Of a stretch of DNA of 64,000 nt, positions 41,104 to 52,014 are shown one piece after another. Source of the DNA: Arsenophonus sp045399315. Its GTDB lineage: Bacteria; Pseudomonadota; Gammaproteobacteria; Enterobacterales; Enterobacteriaceae. Both the position numbers and the translations under genes were made by a program. The stretch spans positions 62,001 to 126,000 of the forward strand of contig DAYVGO010000033.1 of assembly GCA_045399315.1 (NCBI GenBank), written 5' to 3'. Below the pieces are notes generated by a model. It did no database searches, was not told the origin of the DNA, and worked only from the letters and a program-made list of their open reading frames with translations. Every line of letters starts with the position of its first letter. Positions within the stretch are counted from its first letter, which is position 1.

Positions 41104-41115
41104 GTCCGATCAGGT
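41099..41115 (-). promoter_or_regulatory. FadR site activating fabB
   Basis: The reverse strand reads ACCTGATCGGACTTGTT, nearly the E. coli fabA FadR operator AACTGATCGGACTTGTT. It lies just upstream of the -35 and next to the FabR site, as in E. coli. FadR bound here activates unsaturated fatty acid synthesis. Confidence 0.85.
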
Positions 41116-41229
41116 AAAAAATTGCAGAAGTTATTATCTTCTCTCACTTTTATATTTTAGCGATAGCTAGCATACTGATGTTAAGTTCGCTAGAATTGGC
41201 TAATTATTTAAAATATTGTAGATAGTTTT

Positions 41230-43267
41230 GTGAATACAGATGAAATCAAGCAAGCTGAAATAAGCTGGAACGAACAAAATATCCCAACCTCTAAACATTT
41301 TGATGATATCTATTTTTTCAAGCAAAATGGTCTAGAAGAATCGCGTTATGTTTTTTTAGCCGGTAATCAGTTGCCAAAACGCTTCTTTTCTCACACCGCT
41401 AATCAATTCGTTGTCGCAGAAACAGGTTTTGGTACCGGCCTAAACTTTATGACAGTTTGTCAGTTATTTACTCAGTTTCGACATCAAGCACCTGAAAGTC
41501 AGTTGAAGCGTTTACACTATATCAGTTTTGAAAAATATCCCTTATCAATTGCCGATTTAACCAGAGCTCATCAATGCTGGCCTGAGCTCGCACCTTTTTC
41601 TAAACAGATATGTCAACAATGGCCGCAATCGTTACCCGGCTGTCATAGAATAGTTATAGAAAATGGGACAATCATACTTAATCTCTGGTTTGGTGATATA
41701 AACAGACAATTACCACAATTAAACTCTAATTTTTTCAATAAAATAGATAGTTGGTTTTTAGACGGTTTTGCGCCGGCTAAAAATCCACAAATGTGGAGTG
41801 AACAACTGTTCACTACAATGGCAAAATGGGGACACAATGCGTCAACTTTTGCAACTTTTACCTCAGCAGGTATTGTTCGTCGTGGATTAGAGACAGCAGG
41901 TTTTCAAGTAAAAAAAATCAAAGGATTTGGCCGTAAGCGTGAAATGCTAGTCGGTTACTTACCGCTAAACCAGCTTGCTCTTACTCCACAACCGTGGTTT
42001 GCTCGGCAAGCCGCTTCTAACACTGATGACATTGCAATTATTGGTGGTGGTATTGCCAGTATCATGACCGCCCTTGCTTTATTACGTAGAGGAAGCCAGG
42101 TAACATTATATATATTGTCAGGATGCCTGCGTGGCACAAAATGCTTCCGGCAATCGACAAGGCGTTCTTTATCCATTATTAACCGGTCGTGATGATAGCT
42201 TAGAACGTTTTTTCATTACTGCTTTTACTTATGCAAAACGCTATTATGCACAACTTCAGCAGTTAGGTGTTTCATTTGCTCACGGCTGGAGCGGCTTAGT
42301 CCAGCTAGCTTATGACGCAAAAAGCCGTAAAAAAATGAGTCAAATATTGACAAAAAACTGGCCTGCTAGCTTTGCTCGCTATGAAACACGGCAAACATTA
42401 CAAACCATTTGTGGAATTGATGTTAATCATGACGGTATCTACTACCCAGTTGGTGGCTGGTTATGCCCAGCAGAACTGACATTTAATAGTTGGCAATATG
42501 CACAGCAACAAGGTTTAACAAGTTATTTTAATCACCGTCTTTTACAGCTTGAAAATACCCCTGCCGGCTGGCAGCTGATCTTTCAGTAAGGACAAAAACA
42601 ACGACAAATAACCCATAAGACCGTTATTATCGCTAATGGTCATCAACTCCCTTTATTTTCACAAACCAAAAAATTGCCGGTTAGTGCTGTTCGAGGACAA
42701 GTTAGCCATATTCCAACCACTGCCACACTCAGCCAATTGCAAACCACGCTCTGTTATGCCGGCTATTTAACGCCAGTTAATAATCAATATCACTGCTTAG
42801 GAACTAGCTATAAACGCCATCAACTTGAGTTAGCATATTCCCCATTGGAGCAACAAGAAAATCATACTCGCCTATTGACATGTTTACCCGACGTTGAGTG
42901 GCCACAAGAGATTGATATCAGCCAAAATGCAGCACGCCAAAGCATTCGTTGTACTACGCGTGATCATATGCCGATAGTCGGTAATATACCAGATGTTAAT
43001 CAACTTATGCTGCAATATAAACAGTTAGATAAACAACTTACTGAACAACAACATATTTTGCCAGCACCGATTCATGCTAATCTGTTTGTTATTGGAGCAT
43101 TGGGAGCCAGGGGATTATGTAGCGCACCGCTTTGCGCTGAGTTGCTTAGCAGTCAAATTTTTGCTGAACCATTACCTTTCGATGATGACATACTAGCAAA
43201 TCTCCATCCTAACCGATTTTGGATAAGAAAATTATTACAAGCCAGGACTGTTAAACTTGATAATTAG
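41230..43267 (+). pseudogene. mnmC: tRNA modification enzyme MnmC, split; methyltransferase half still open
   Basis: MnmC (E. coli 668 aa) finishes mnm5s2U34: a C-terminal FAD oxidase removes carboxymethyl and an N-terminal methyltransferase adds methyl. Here the GTG-started frame 41230-42192 holds the whole methyltransferase domain (FVVAETGFGTGLNFMTV, DSWFLDGFAPAKNPQMW, GFGRKREMLVGYL) and the start of the FAD domain (IAIIGGGIASIMTALALLRRG). A frameshift in a TATATATA run near 42110 ends it. The oxidase continues in the other frame (QNASGNRQGVLYPLL ... GGWLCPAEL), meets an in-frame TAA at 42587-42589, then runs to RGLCSAPLCAELL and 43267. The oxidase is very likely dead; the first half might still give a truncated methyltransferase. 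Confidence 0.88.
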
Positions 43268-43307
43268 TTCATTTAGCAAAAGTAGTTGATATTCATTAAA
43301 GGGTATA

Positions 43308-43790
43308 CTACATTGCGCAGCGCGAGGAGGCACTAAGTCCATACGCCACTTCGCTTTTTAGGATCTTTTGTAGTGGCGCGGTTAAGTTTTCTGGCGGAAT
43401 AATGGTAAAGCCTAATTTCTAATAATAGGGCTCATTCCAGGCAACATCACGAAAAGTAGTTAAAGTAACCTGATCACACTTTAATTGTTTTACCTGCATA
43501 ATAGCTTGTTTCAATAAAACCTTGCCAATTCCTCTTCTCTGCCATTGGTTAACAACTGATAATTCCCAAATGTGCAAGGCTTGATCCATAACTTTAACTT
43601 CAATAAAACCAACAAGCTGTTAATCTTCGACTGCCACCCAGCAATCACTATCAATAATAAATTCTAAATGTTGAGTAACTGATTTTGCTGGCGGATCAGC
43701 CACCTAAGTAAGCGCTGCAATTTGTCGAAATAATGTTGCTGCTGAACGTTCAATATTGGCTAACTTTTTTGCTTCATCGGCTACTGCCAT
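43308..43790 (-). pseudogene. GNAT-family acetyltransferase with three in-frame stops
   Basis: The reading is one continuous frame of 160 sense and stop codons with no indel. It has the GNAT acetyl-CoA motif A (WELSVVNQWQRRGIGKVLLK) and the C-terminal motif AWNEPYY.KLGF. Stops occur at 43704-43706 (TAG), 43620-43622 (TAA) and 43419-43421 (TAG, in the last motif). The substrate is unknown. It lies between mnmC and yfcL, where E. coli has no such gene. Confidence 0.85.
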
Positions 43791-43857
43791 CTAACAAACA
43801 TTGTTACCCCATTTTAAAAAGTCCAACCATGCTTGGTTAAGCTTACTCTCTTTTTAC

Positions 43858-44133
43858 TTATTCAGCGGCGTTTTTTAATAACTCTCTCCAGGTATTTAAT
43901 ATTAATTGTTGATCAGGAGGACTCAATTCACCGGCCTTAATTGCCGTATAAATACTCTTTTCGACACGGTTAGAAAATGCCTCGATATTATTTTCATTTT
44001 CCGTTTCCAATTCGGCAAAGGCTAATGTTAAATGTCCACGTAAATAACCACCAGCAAAAAGCTCATCTTGACTGGCACGATCAACATTGTTATCAATTTG
44101 AGTTAAAATACGTTTTTCCAATTCTGCAAGCAT
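43858..44133 (-). CDS. yfcL: YfcL family protein
   Basis: This 91-aa cytoplasmic protein matches E. coli YfcL (92 aa), function unknown: DELFAGGYLRGHLTLAFAEL and AGELSPPDQQLILNTW are the conserved parts. It keeps its place upstream of epmC's remains and near mnmC. Intact, in contrast to its neighbours. Confidence 0.9.
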   Translation of the reverse strand: MLAELEKRILTQIDNNVDRASQDELFAGGYLRGHLTLAFAELETENENNIEAFSNRVEKSIYTAIKAGELSPPDQQLILNTWRELLKNAAE

Positions 44134-44172
44134 TGTTTAGTACCTTTGCACTAGCTAAATTTATCAAAAAAC

Positions 44173-44706
44173 TTAGGGGTAAATAAAATTCTGCTTCATT
44201 AAGGGAGGACTATTATAAAACAACTGTAGACCCCGAATAAATCTTTCAGCTCTGGTCGGCATCCCATTTGCAAGATAGTTCATCACTTGTTGATAGACTT
44301 TTCGCTGGAAAGCAAGCCGATCTGGCTCAAAATCAACAGCTAAATTATCGCAGCTAACATTAAAAGGAAACGCCACTGCGACACAAAACATTCATTCAAG
44401 TGCTTGCGGTTTCACTTCAACCTTCTCAAAAGCACGTTGTGTTTGCTCATTCCGTCCATCTGGATAATATCAATAACCAAAATCTATTTGTTGACGTCTA
44501 GTTTCTCCAGTAATACACCAGTGAGAAATTTCATGCAAAGCACTAGTATAATAACCTCGAGCAAAAATAACCCGATGATACGGTATCTTATCATCTGCCG
44601 GCAGATAAAGAGATTCATTGTCTCCTTTAATTAAACGAGTGTGGTATTCTTCCTCAAAACATTCACTAAAAATGTTAATAAGATGATTATAATCATGTTC
44701 TTTCAT
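44173..44706 (-). pseudogene. epmC: EF-P hydroxylase EpmC with two internal TGA codons
   Basis: EpmC (YfcM, E. coli 182 aa) hydroxylates the beta-lysylated Lys34 of elongation factor P. The frame is uninterrupted in length (177 codons) but has TGA at 44470-44472 and 44392-44394. In E. coli both positions are conserved Trp (DFGYWYCPDG and QALDWLFCVA); here they read DFGY-stop-YYPDG and QALE-stop-MFCVA. The rest is very well kept: LHEISHWCITGETRR with the metal-binding HExxH-like region, FPFNVSCDNLAVDFEPDR and VMNYLANGMP. Recent loss by two G-to-A changes is the simplest reading. Confidence 0.9.
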
Positions 44707-44736
44707 TAATATTTCAACATCATACGATTAAAAAGC

Positions 44737-45798
44737 TTATTCACCACACTGAGCTCGATGGCGTAAAAAATGATCAATAAGCACTATTGCCATCATCGCT
44801 TCAGCTATCGGTACCGCTCGAATACCAACACAGGGATCATGACGCCCTTTTGTGATCACTTCAACCTCATTACCCTGCTGATTAATAGTTCTGCCTGGTA
44901 TACTGATACTGGAAGTTGGCTTTAAAGCTAAATGAGCAATGATCGGCTGACTACTACTTATACCCCCTAATATGCCACCAGCATGATTAGTGACAAATCC
45001 GTCGAGAGTTAACTCATCCCGATTTTGATTGCCTTTTAGCCTTACTACCTTAAAACCAGCACCAATTTCGACACCTTTAACCGCATTGATACTCATCATC
45101 GCATGAGCAATGTCCGCATCCAATCGATCAAAAACAGGTTCACCCAATCCAGCCGGCACATGGTCAGCAATAACGGTAACTTTAGCACCAATAGAATTAC
45201 CTTCTTTTTTCAATGATCGTAGCAAGGCATCTAAAGCTGCCAATTTTGTTGCGTCCGGGCAAAAGAAAGGATTCTGTTCAACTAGGCCCCAATCCTTTAA
45301 TTCACAACAAATATCTCCCATTTGACTTAAATAAGCCCGAATAGTTATTCCTAGTTTTTGTTGCAAATATTTTTTAGCAATCGCCCCTGCTGCCACCCGC
45401 ATCACCGTTTCACGAGCTGAAGAGCGTCCACCACCACGGTAGTCACGTAAACCGTATTTTTGTTGGTAGGTATAATCTGTATGCCCAGGACGAAAAATAT
45501 CCTTGATATCATTATAATCCTGTGACCGTTGATCTTGATTTTTAATCAACAACCCAATGGGAGTTCCTGTCGTCATGCCATTAAAAACACCGGACAAAAT
45601 TTTAACCTGATCAAGTTCACGACGCTGAGTCGTGTAACGAGAAGTACCAGGCCGACGACGATCTAAGTCAGTTTGCAGATCTTCTTCCGACAGTGCCATG
45701 CCAGGAGGAATACCATCAACTACGCATCCTAACGCTAAGCCATGAGACTCACCAAATGTGGTAACACGAAAAAGCTGTCCAATTGAATTTCCTGCCAT
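44737..45798 (-). CDS. aroC: chorismate synthase
   Basis: AroC (353 aa; E. coli 361 aa) makes chorismate from EPSP using reduced FMN. Conserved blocks: FGESHGLALGCVVDGIPPG, RRPGTSRYTTQRRE, FRPGHTDYTYQQKYGLRDYR, GGGRSSARETVMRVAAGA and GRHDPCVGIRAVPIAEAM. The E. coli neighbours mepA and yfcA are absent. Intact. Confidence 0.97.
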   Translation of the reverse strand: MAGNSIGQLFRVTTFGESHGLALGCVVDGIPPGMALSEEDLQTDLDRRRPGTSRYTTQRRELDQVKILSGVFNGMTTGTPIGLLIKNQDQRSQDYNDIKDIFRPGHTDYTYQQKYGLRDYRGGGRSSARETVMRVAAGAIAKKYLQQKLGITIRAYLSQMGDICCELKDWGLVEQNPFFCPDATKLAALDALLRSLKKEGNSIGAKVTVIADHVPAGLGEPVFDRLDADIAHAMMSINAVKGVEIGAGFKVVRLKGNQNRDELTLDGFVTNHAGGILGGISSSQPIIAHLALKPTSSISIPGRTINQQGNEVEVITKGRHDPCVGIRAVPIAEAMMAIVLIDHFLRHRAQCGE

Positions 45799-45873
45799 CC
45801 CGCATGCTTCCTATTTTTTCTCATTTATTATAATGATCAACAAATAAATTATTGTATGAAAAAATACAATTAC

Positions 45874-46809
45874 CTAATAATCAATAAATAATTTAAATTT
45901 TTCTTTATATTCAATAAGTTGATTTTGTGTCAATATGAATACCCCATCTCCACCATGTTCGAAAGTTAACCAAGTGAAAGGAATATCTGGATATTGCTCA
46001 ATAAGATTTATCATACTATTACCAACCTCACAAATGAGTACACCATTTTCTGTTAGGAAGCGTGTGGCATTAGCTAAAATTCGTCTGACAAGTTTTAACC
46101 CATCAGAACCAGCGGCAAGTGCTAGTTTAGGCTCTATCAGATATTCAGCTGGTAAATCAAACATATCTCCAGCATCCACATAAGGTGGATTAGTAATGAT
46201 TAAATCATATTTAATTAGCGGCATATCTCGAAACAAATCTGAGCGAATCGGTACCACACGCTCAGAAAATCCATGAGCTGTAATGTTTTGTTCAGCTATA
46301 GCTAATGTATCAGCAGAAATATCAACCGCATCAATTTGCGCGGCCGGAAATTCATAAGCACAGGCAATAGCAATACATCCACTGCCAGTACACATATCTA
46401 ATATGGTTGTAGGTTCATAAGCAATAATCCCCTCAAAATGCTTATCAATCAGTTCGCCCATTGGTGAACGGGGGATCAAAACACGCTCATCCACATAAAA
46501 CTCGTGTCCACAAAACCAAGCTTTATTAGTTAAATAAGCAACGGGAATATGATCATTAATGCGGCGTAAGACTCGCTCAACAATACGCTGACGTTCACTT
46601 ATCGTTAGACGACAAGCCCATAATGATTGGGGTATATCCAATGGTAAAAAAAGTGATGGCAAAACAAGTTGTAAAGCTTCATCCCAAGAATTATCTGTGC
46701 CATGACCGTAATAAATATTTGCTGCATTAAACCGACTGACTACCCAACGCAACATATCTTGCATGGTATGTAGTTCCGCAACTGCCTCATCAACGAAAAT
46801 TTTGTCCAA
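45874..46809 (-). CDS. prmB: 50S ribosomal protein L3 glutamine methyltransferase PrmB
   Basis: PrmB methylates a glutamine of ribosomal protein L3. The class I methyltransferase core has ILDMCTGSGCIAIACAYEF and the glutamine-methylase motif IITNPPYVDAGD. A longer frame opens at 46911, but the family N-terminus (DKIFVDEAV) follows a TTG at 46807-46809 preceded by GGAGGAG, so I start at that TTG (311 aa; E. coli 310 aa). It is divergent from smrB as in E. coli. Intact. Confidence 0.93.
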   Translation of the reverse strand: MDKIFVDEAVAELHTMQDMLRWVVSRFNAANIYYGHGTDNSWDEALQLVLPSLFLPLDIPQSLWACRLTISERQRIVERVLRRINDHIPVAYLTNKAWFCGHEFYVDERVLIPRSPMGELIDKHFEGIIAYEPTTILDMCTGSGCIAIACAYEFPAAQIDAVDISADTLAIAEQNITAHGFSERVVPIRSDLFRDMPLIKYDLIITNPPYVDAGDMFDLPAEYLIEPKLALAAGSDGLKLVRRILANATRFLTENGVLICEVGNSMINLIEQYPDIPFTWLTFEHGGDGVFILTQNQLIEYKEKFKLFIDY

Positions 46810-47024
46810 AACTCCTCCAACAAAAAATAAAGTTGATATATTTAAAACTGGTAGTCTGCCATGAACTACCCAACAAATCAGCTTATTGTTAGTGAATTTT
46901 ATAGGTATCATATTATTTAACGTTAGGATACAACCAAGCTCTCATTAAGTTTGATGCTCATAAGGAAGGAATAAGAACAAGATTAAGATAAACTTAAAGA
47001 ATAATTGACTAACTGATTGATAAA

Positions 47025-47582
47025 ATGATGATGAAAAATAAGTTCAAACTGAATACTGAGGAAATTAAACTATTTAAGGAAACTATCGCAGGAACTAAAC
47101 CTTTACTACATGATATCGTTAGTCATTCACCACCAAGACATCAGCGAATAAAATCACAACTTGTGACAAAACGTTTGCTCCAAGAACAACTAGACTCTAG
47201 TTTTTACTTTTCCGATGAATATCAACCGCTTCTGCAAGAAGATGGACCAACTCGTTATATACGACCTGATATTAACCCTTTTGAACTAAAAAAACTCCGC
47301 AGGGGTGATTATTATACTCCTGAACTATTTCTCGATTTACATGGTTTTTCACAACGACAAACTAAACAAGAAATTGGCGCACTGATCGCAGCTTGCTATC
47401 GAAATAACATCCATTGTGCCTGTATTATGCATGGTCACGGAAAGCACATTTTAAAACAGCAAATTCCCCTTTGGCTTGCTCAACATCCTAATATCACTGC
47501 TTTTCATCAAGCCCCTAAAGTTTGGGGAGGTAACGCCTCGTTGTTTATCCTAGTCGAAATTGATGAAACTCAGTGTCGATAG
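47025..47582 (+). CDS. smrB: endonuclease SmrB (ribosome rescue)
   Basis: SmrB (185 aa; E. coli 183 aa) is an Smr-domain endonuclease that cuts mRNA between collided ribosomes. The N-terminal helix region contains KKLRRGDYYTPELFLDLHG; the Smr domain (about 95-180) has the DLHG motif and the basic MHGHGKHILKQ loop. Three ATGs are adjacent at the start and I cannot say which is used. Intact. Confidence 0.94.
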   Translation: MMMKNKFKLNTEEIKLFKETIAGTKPLLHDIVSHSPPRHQRIKSQLVTKRLLQEQLDSSFYFSDEYQPLLQEDGPTRYIRPDINPFELKKLRRGDYYTPELFLDLHGFSQRQTKQEIGALIAACYRNNIHCACIMHGHGKHILKQQIPLWLAQHPNITAFHQAPKVWGGNASLFILVEIDETQCR

Positions 47583-47597
47583 CAAATCTAATTAAAG

Positions 47598-48101
47598 CTA
47601 GAAATGTGCCGCTAGTTTATTAACACTTTGAAATATTTGAGAAGGCCCTCGTTGCCATCTATATTCAGCGTGATGGATTTCGGTATTGATCTGTACATAA
47701 GCAATTGCAGATGTTGTAAACATAGGCGGAATTTCTTGTGGGCATAAAGCTGATACCAAATAACCGACTAATGGTAAATGAGAAATAATCAATGCTGTTC
47801 TTATACCTTCTTCTGCAAGTAATTGTAAATAATTAGCAATACTTTGCGGATCTCCATCTGGGATAAGTTCAGATAAAACTTCGTGTTCTCCTGAATATGG
47901 CAATAATGGCTGCATTGCTTTATAAGTTTGTACTGCTCTTAAATATGGGCTCGTGAACACTCGTTCGAACACTGGATTTTGTTGTGCTAACCAACTGGCC
48001 ATTAATTTAGATTCTTCTATTCCCTCAAGTGTAAGCTCTCTAGCTTCATCATTGATTGTATTTAGTGTTGCGTCACCATGACGCATAATAAAAACTTGCA
48101 T
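47598..48101 (-). CDS. sixA: phosphohistidine phosphatase SixA
   Basis: SixA (167 aa; E. coli 161 aa) is a histidine-phosphatase-superfamily protein that dephosphorylates histidine phosphocarriers such as ArcB HPt or NPr. The catalytic RHG is at residues 7-9 (MRHGDATLN). FTSPYLRAVQTYKAM and IISHLPLVGYLVSAL carry the other active-site residues. It is upstream of the fadJ remnant as in E. coli. Intact. Confidence 0.95.
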   Translation of the reverse strand: MQVFIMRHGDATLNTINDEARELTLEGIEESKLMASWLAQQNPVFERVFTSPYLRAVQTYKAMQPLLPYSGEHEVLSELIPDGDPQSIANYLQLLAEEGIRTALIISHLPLVGYLVSALCPQEIPPMFTTSAIAYVQINTEIHHAEYRWQRGPSQIFQSVNKLAAHF

Positions 48102-48346
48102 AATCCACCATTTGAGTAAAATATTTTCACCTAACCCCTACATAGGAGCTCCTTTCATTACTCGCTAATATTGTTGTCGGAAAATATGCAGGGCAAGGCA
48201 ACCTGAAATTCTGCACTAAAATCACAAAAAAAGGAAATGCTTTATTTTCATAAAAATAGAAAAAAGTTTATTTTATATCTAGTTAAACAGAAAATACGCT
48301 TAAGGCCATGATATTATTAGGGTTTAATATTGCTAATACTAATCAA

Positions 48347-50477
48347 CTATTGATAGAATTTTTTATTAGTTTTTGCCATTTGGATTAACCTTTCACAAGG
48401 AACAAAATTGTTACCATATTTCTGTGCGAGTTGATACATGGTGTCAACAATATTCGATAAACCTTGCTGATCCATATATCGAAATGGTCCGCCGATAAAA
48501 GGGGGAAAACCTATTCCAAACACTGCACAAATCTCACATCATTTACTTGACAAATACCCCCCTTCGTCTAGACAACGAGCCGCTTCATTCAGCATTAGCA
48601 TAATACAACGCTGAACAATTTCTTTTTCTAACTAAAATTGTTTTTTGGGTTGAATATTAAGTAATTCATAAATGGTTGTGTCGACTTGACGCTGTTTTTT
48701 ACGCCATGGCCAATTACTTTTACCATAAAGATAAAATCCACGGCCATTTTCGTGTCCCTTTCTATCATCTTCCAATATGATATTAAGTTCTGAAGGAACA
48801 GAAAATCATTCGCCAAATTGTTCAACAAGCACTGGCATAATTTTAGTGCCTACATCAATTCCTACTTCGTCCAACAAGTTCAATGGACCAACAGGAAAAC
48901 CAAAATTAACCAAAACATTATCGATATGCTTAATTGGCTCATCAGCTAATAGACAACGTGTAGCTTCAGCAATATAGGGAGCCAATATACGGTTAACATA
49001 AAAGCCAGCATTATCAGCAACAATAATTGCGGTTTTACCCTGTTTTTTGGCTAATGTAATGGCAGTCGCAATCGCCTTATCGCTCGTCTTACTATGAGGA
49101 ATCACTTCAACCAATAACATTTTATCAACTGGACTAAAATAATGAAGTCCAATGATACGTTCAGGTTACTTAGCAAATTCCGCAATTTTATAAATTGGCA
49201 GTGAAGATGTATTAGAAGCAAATATAGTCTCATTTAATGTTATTGCCTCTACTTTCGCTACCATTTTCGCTTTGATGCTAAATCTTCAAAAACAGTCTCA
49301 ACAACAATTTGAGCCTTTTCAAATCCCTTATAATCCAGTGTGCCTGAAATTAACATCATCTGTTAATCACGCTCTCGTCCAAGCACACGTTTACGTTTAA
49401 CTTGCTCCGTTAAGCGATCCCAACTAAGTTTTAATGCCTGATTAAGCCCTTTATTATTAATGTCCTTCACGCGAACAGGTAATCTGCCACGAGCAGCGGT
49501 AACAAAGGCAATACCAACTCCCATGAGTCCACCAACTGACGAATTGTAGCAGATTTTCAAAATTACCCATTTCATTTTTTAGCAAATCCGAGCCAAAAAA
49601 AGACTTCTTAAAGCGATCGATTCTGATGTCATTACTAGTTCCCCAAAGGCTTTTGTTTCTGCCATAAGCCCGGCTTCCACCTTTTTCATAACCGGTAGCA
49701 ATCACTGAAATTGCTTTTTCTAGCTTCTAGCGCTGGATAATGACCATTATTTTTTGTAATTTATTTTATTTTTAACTAGCCTGAATAGGATATTTCTGAT
49801 AATGGCTAATTCCGAAAAACGTTGTATGAGAGGCAAACGTTTTTTATTTTTTCCTCCGATTAATCCAGCTAATTGCCGTGGCCAATAAAATTTCTGCTGG
49901 AACAATATAGTCTACTAATCCCAGTTTTAATGATTGCTTTGGCCTTAACTGTCGTCCGGTTAGAATTAAAACTAATGCTTTGCTCAAACCGATTAAACGT
50001 GGTAACCGTTGCGTTCCTCCAGAATGAGCCTAATTTCACCTCAGGCAAACCCAGATGTGTTTTATCTGATAAGGTACAAATTCTTATATGACAAGCAAGC
50101 ACTAATTCTAATCCACCGCTTAAACATACACCATCAATTACGGCTACAATTGGTAACGGATAATTTTCTACTAGGTTAAATAACTTCTGGCAGGTCATAG
50201 CAAGCTGGCTTGCTTCTTCTTTTATTTTACAATTGGCAATCATACTAATATCAGCACCAGCAATAAAACAACCTGGTTTATTTGAAATAATGATAATAAC
50301 TTTTAAACCCGCTATTGCTTGTGCTTGCTGTAATAATGTATAAAACTGCTCGACAAATTCCGCTTTTAAGACATTAACTTTTTCGCCTGGAACATCAATT
50401 GTAATAACACCTATGTTGTCTTGCTTGACCGACAAATGAAATACAGGATAACATTGCAGGCAAACTGTTCTCTTCAT
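48347..50477 (-). pseudogene. fadJ: fatty acid oxidation complex alpha subunit FadJ, disrupted
   Basis: FadJ (E. coli 714 aa) combines enoyl-CoA hydratase and 3-hydroxyacyl-CoA dehydrogenase. The hydratase end is at 49869-50477 (VITIDVPGEKVNVLKAEF, FIAGADISMI, LSGGLELVLACHIRI), with a frameshift where LGLPEVKLG should run into SGGTQRLPRLIG. The dehydrogenase half shows GVGIAFVTAARGRLPVRVKD, then LVEVIPHSKTSDKAIATAIT, GKTAIIVADNAGFYVNRILA and FGFPVGPLNLLDEVGIDVG in several frames with stops. The last family residues end at a TAG at 48347-48349. It cannot make a working enzyme. Confidence 0.93.
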
Positions 50478-50492
50478 TTCTATTGGTCATAA

Positions 50493-51788
50493 TTACTCAA
50501 CCTCCAAAATCATTGCTGTTCCTACGCCTCCTGCGGCACAAACTATTGTTAGCACCAAACCACCACCACGGCGATGTAACTCATTAAGTGTCTGTGTCAC
50601 CATACGAGTACCGGTGGCAGCAAATGGATGACCATAAGCAATAGACCCAACCAATACATGAAATTTTTCCATATCAATTTCACCAATTGTTTCAGACTGC
50701 CCTAATCTCTCTTGAGCAAATTTCTTACTAGCAAACATTTTTATATTAGCTAACACTTGAGCAGAAAAAGCTTCATGCATATCAATTAAGGTCAGATCCG
50801 TTAAATGTAATCCCACCCGTATAAGTGCTATTGGTGTAACATAAGAAGGACCTAATAACATGTCCTACCAAACATCAATAGCTGAAAAAGCATAACTACG
50901 TATATAACCCAATGGGGTTATACCTAAGCTTTTGGCATGCGATTCAAACGTCAACATTACTGCCGCCGCGCCATCAGTCATTGGTGTACTGTTCGCTGTC
51001 GTAACAGTACCATGTTGACGATCAAAAGCGAATTTTAATTTGGCATAAGAAACAAGCGTTAAGTCTCTGTGAATATTATTGTCTTCCTCTAATGACTGCA
51101 AAAGAGGGGAATATGGGAAGTCATTACTTCTTTATGTAATACACCACTATCCCAAGCTTGAGCAGCTAAGATATGGGATCGATGAACGAAAGCGTCCTGT
51201 TCTTCACGACTAATATGATGTTTTTGCCATCTGTTCCGCGGTATCTCCCATTCGTAAGCCAGTAGAATATTTAACTATTGCTGGTAAGACAGGAAGAAAA
51301 TCACAAAAATGTAATTTGTTCAACAGTCGTAAACGCTACCCAATTGATTTCGCTCTATTGAGATCAACTAGAGTGCTTGCCATTTTTTAGTTACACCAAT
51401 AGGTAAAACTGATGATGAATCAGCACCACCGGCGATACCGATCTTGATAGTACCTGCCATCATACTTTCTACAATATTGGTAATAGCCTGAAAACTAGTA
51501 GCACATGCTCGAGAAACACTATAAGCATCGCTTGAAACTGGTAATCCAACTCCTAAAACAATCTCTCTGGCAATATTGGGGGCTTCAGGCATCTGAACTA
51601 CCTGACCAAAAACCAATTGATCAATAGATTAAGGATTCAATGCCGCTGTGAATTACTAACTCACACACAACCATTTTGCCCAAATCTACAGCAGGTATAT
51701 TATGATAAGCTGTTGCCTGTTTAGCGAAAGGAAGAAGTAATCCAGTAATGATTGCAATACGATCAGTATTCTTAACATTATAGTTCAT
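50493..51788 (-). pseudogene. fadI: 3-ketoacyl-CoA thiolase FadI, disrupted
   Basis: FadI (E. coli 436 aa) is the thiolase partner of FadJ. An N-terminal piece at 51788 (TDRIAIITGL, AKQATAYHNIPAVDLGKMV) ends at a stop. The next keeps the nucleophile region (SVSRACATSFQAITNI, AGGADSSSVLPIGV, 51368-51616). Later pieces have AFDRQHGTVTTANSTPMTDG (50865-51101) and DLTLIDMHEAFSAQVLANI, GSIAYGHPFAATGTRMV up to the stop at 50493. They lie in different frames with stops between. It is 15 nt upstream of fadJ. Confidence 0.93.
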
Positions 51789-52014
51789 GGCAGCTCTTGC
51801 TTCCTTTTTTTATAAGAATGTGAAAAATGAAACTATAGTTAATCATTCCAATATTTCATAGAGATCTGAATTAATTGTTATCAAAATGTAGTGAAAGAAA
51901 AATAATAAAAATTAAACACTGAGAGGCGACAGACAAGATATGAAATCAAAATACTGAGTGTAACTCAACTATTAAATGCCTATAGAACATCTATAAGCAT
52001 AGTTGAAAACTTAG

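Noticed and set aside
44173..44706. Genome-wide reassignment of TGA to Trp, suggested by epmC
   Set aside because: TGA is the natural stop of nuoE and other genes here, and intact genes use TGG for Trp. Two G-to-A changes explain epmC.
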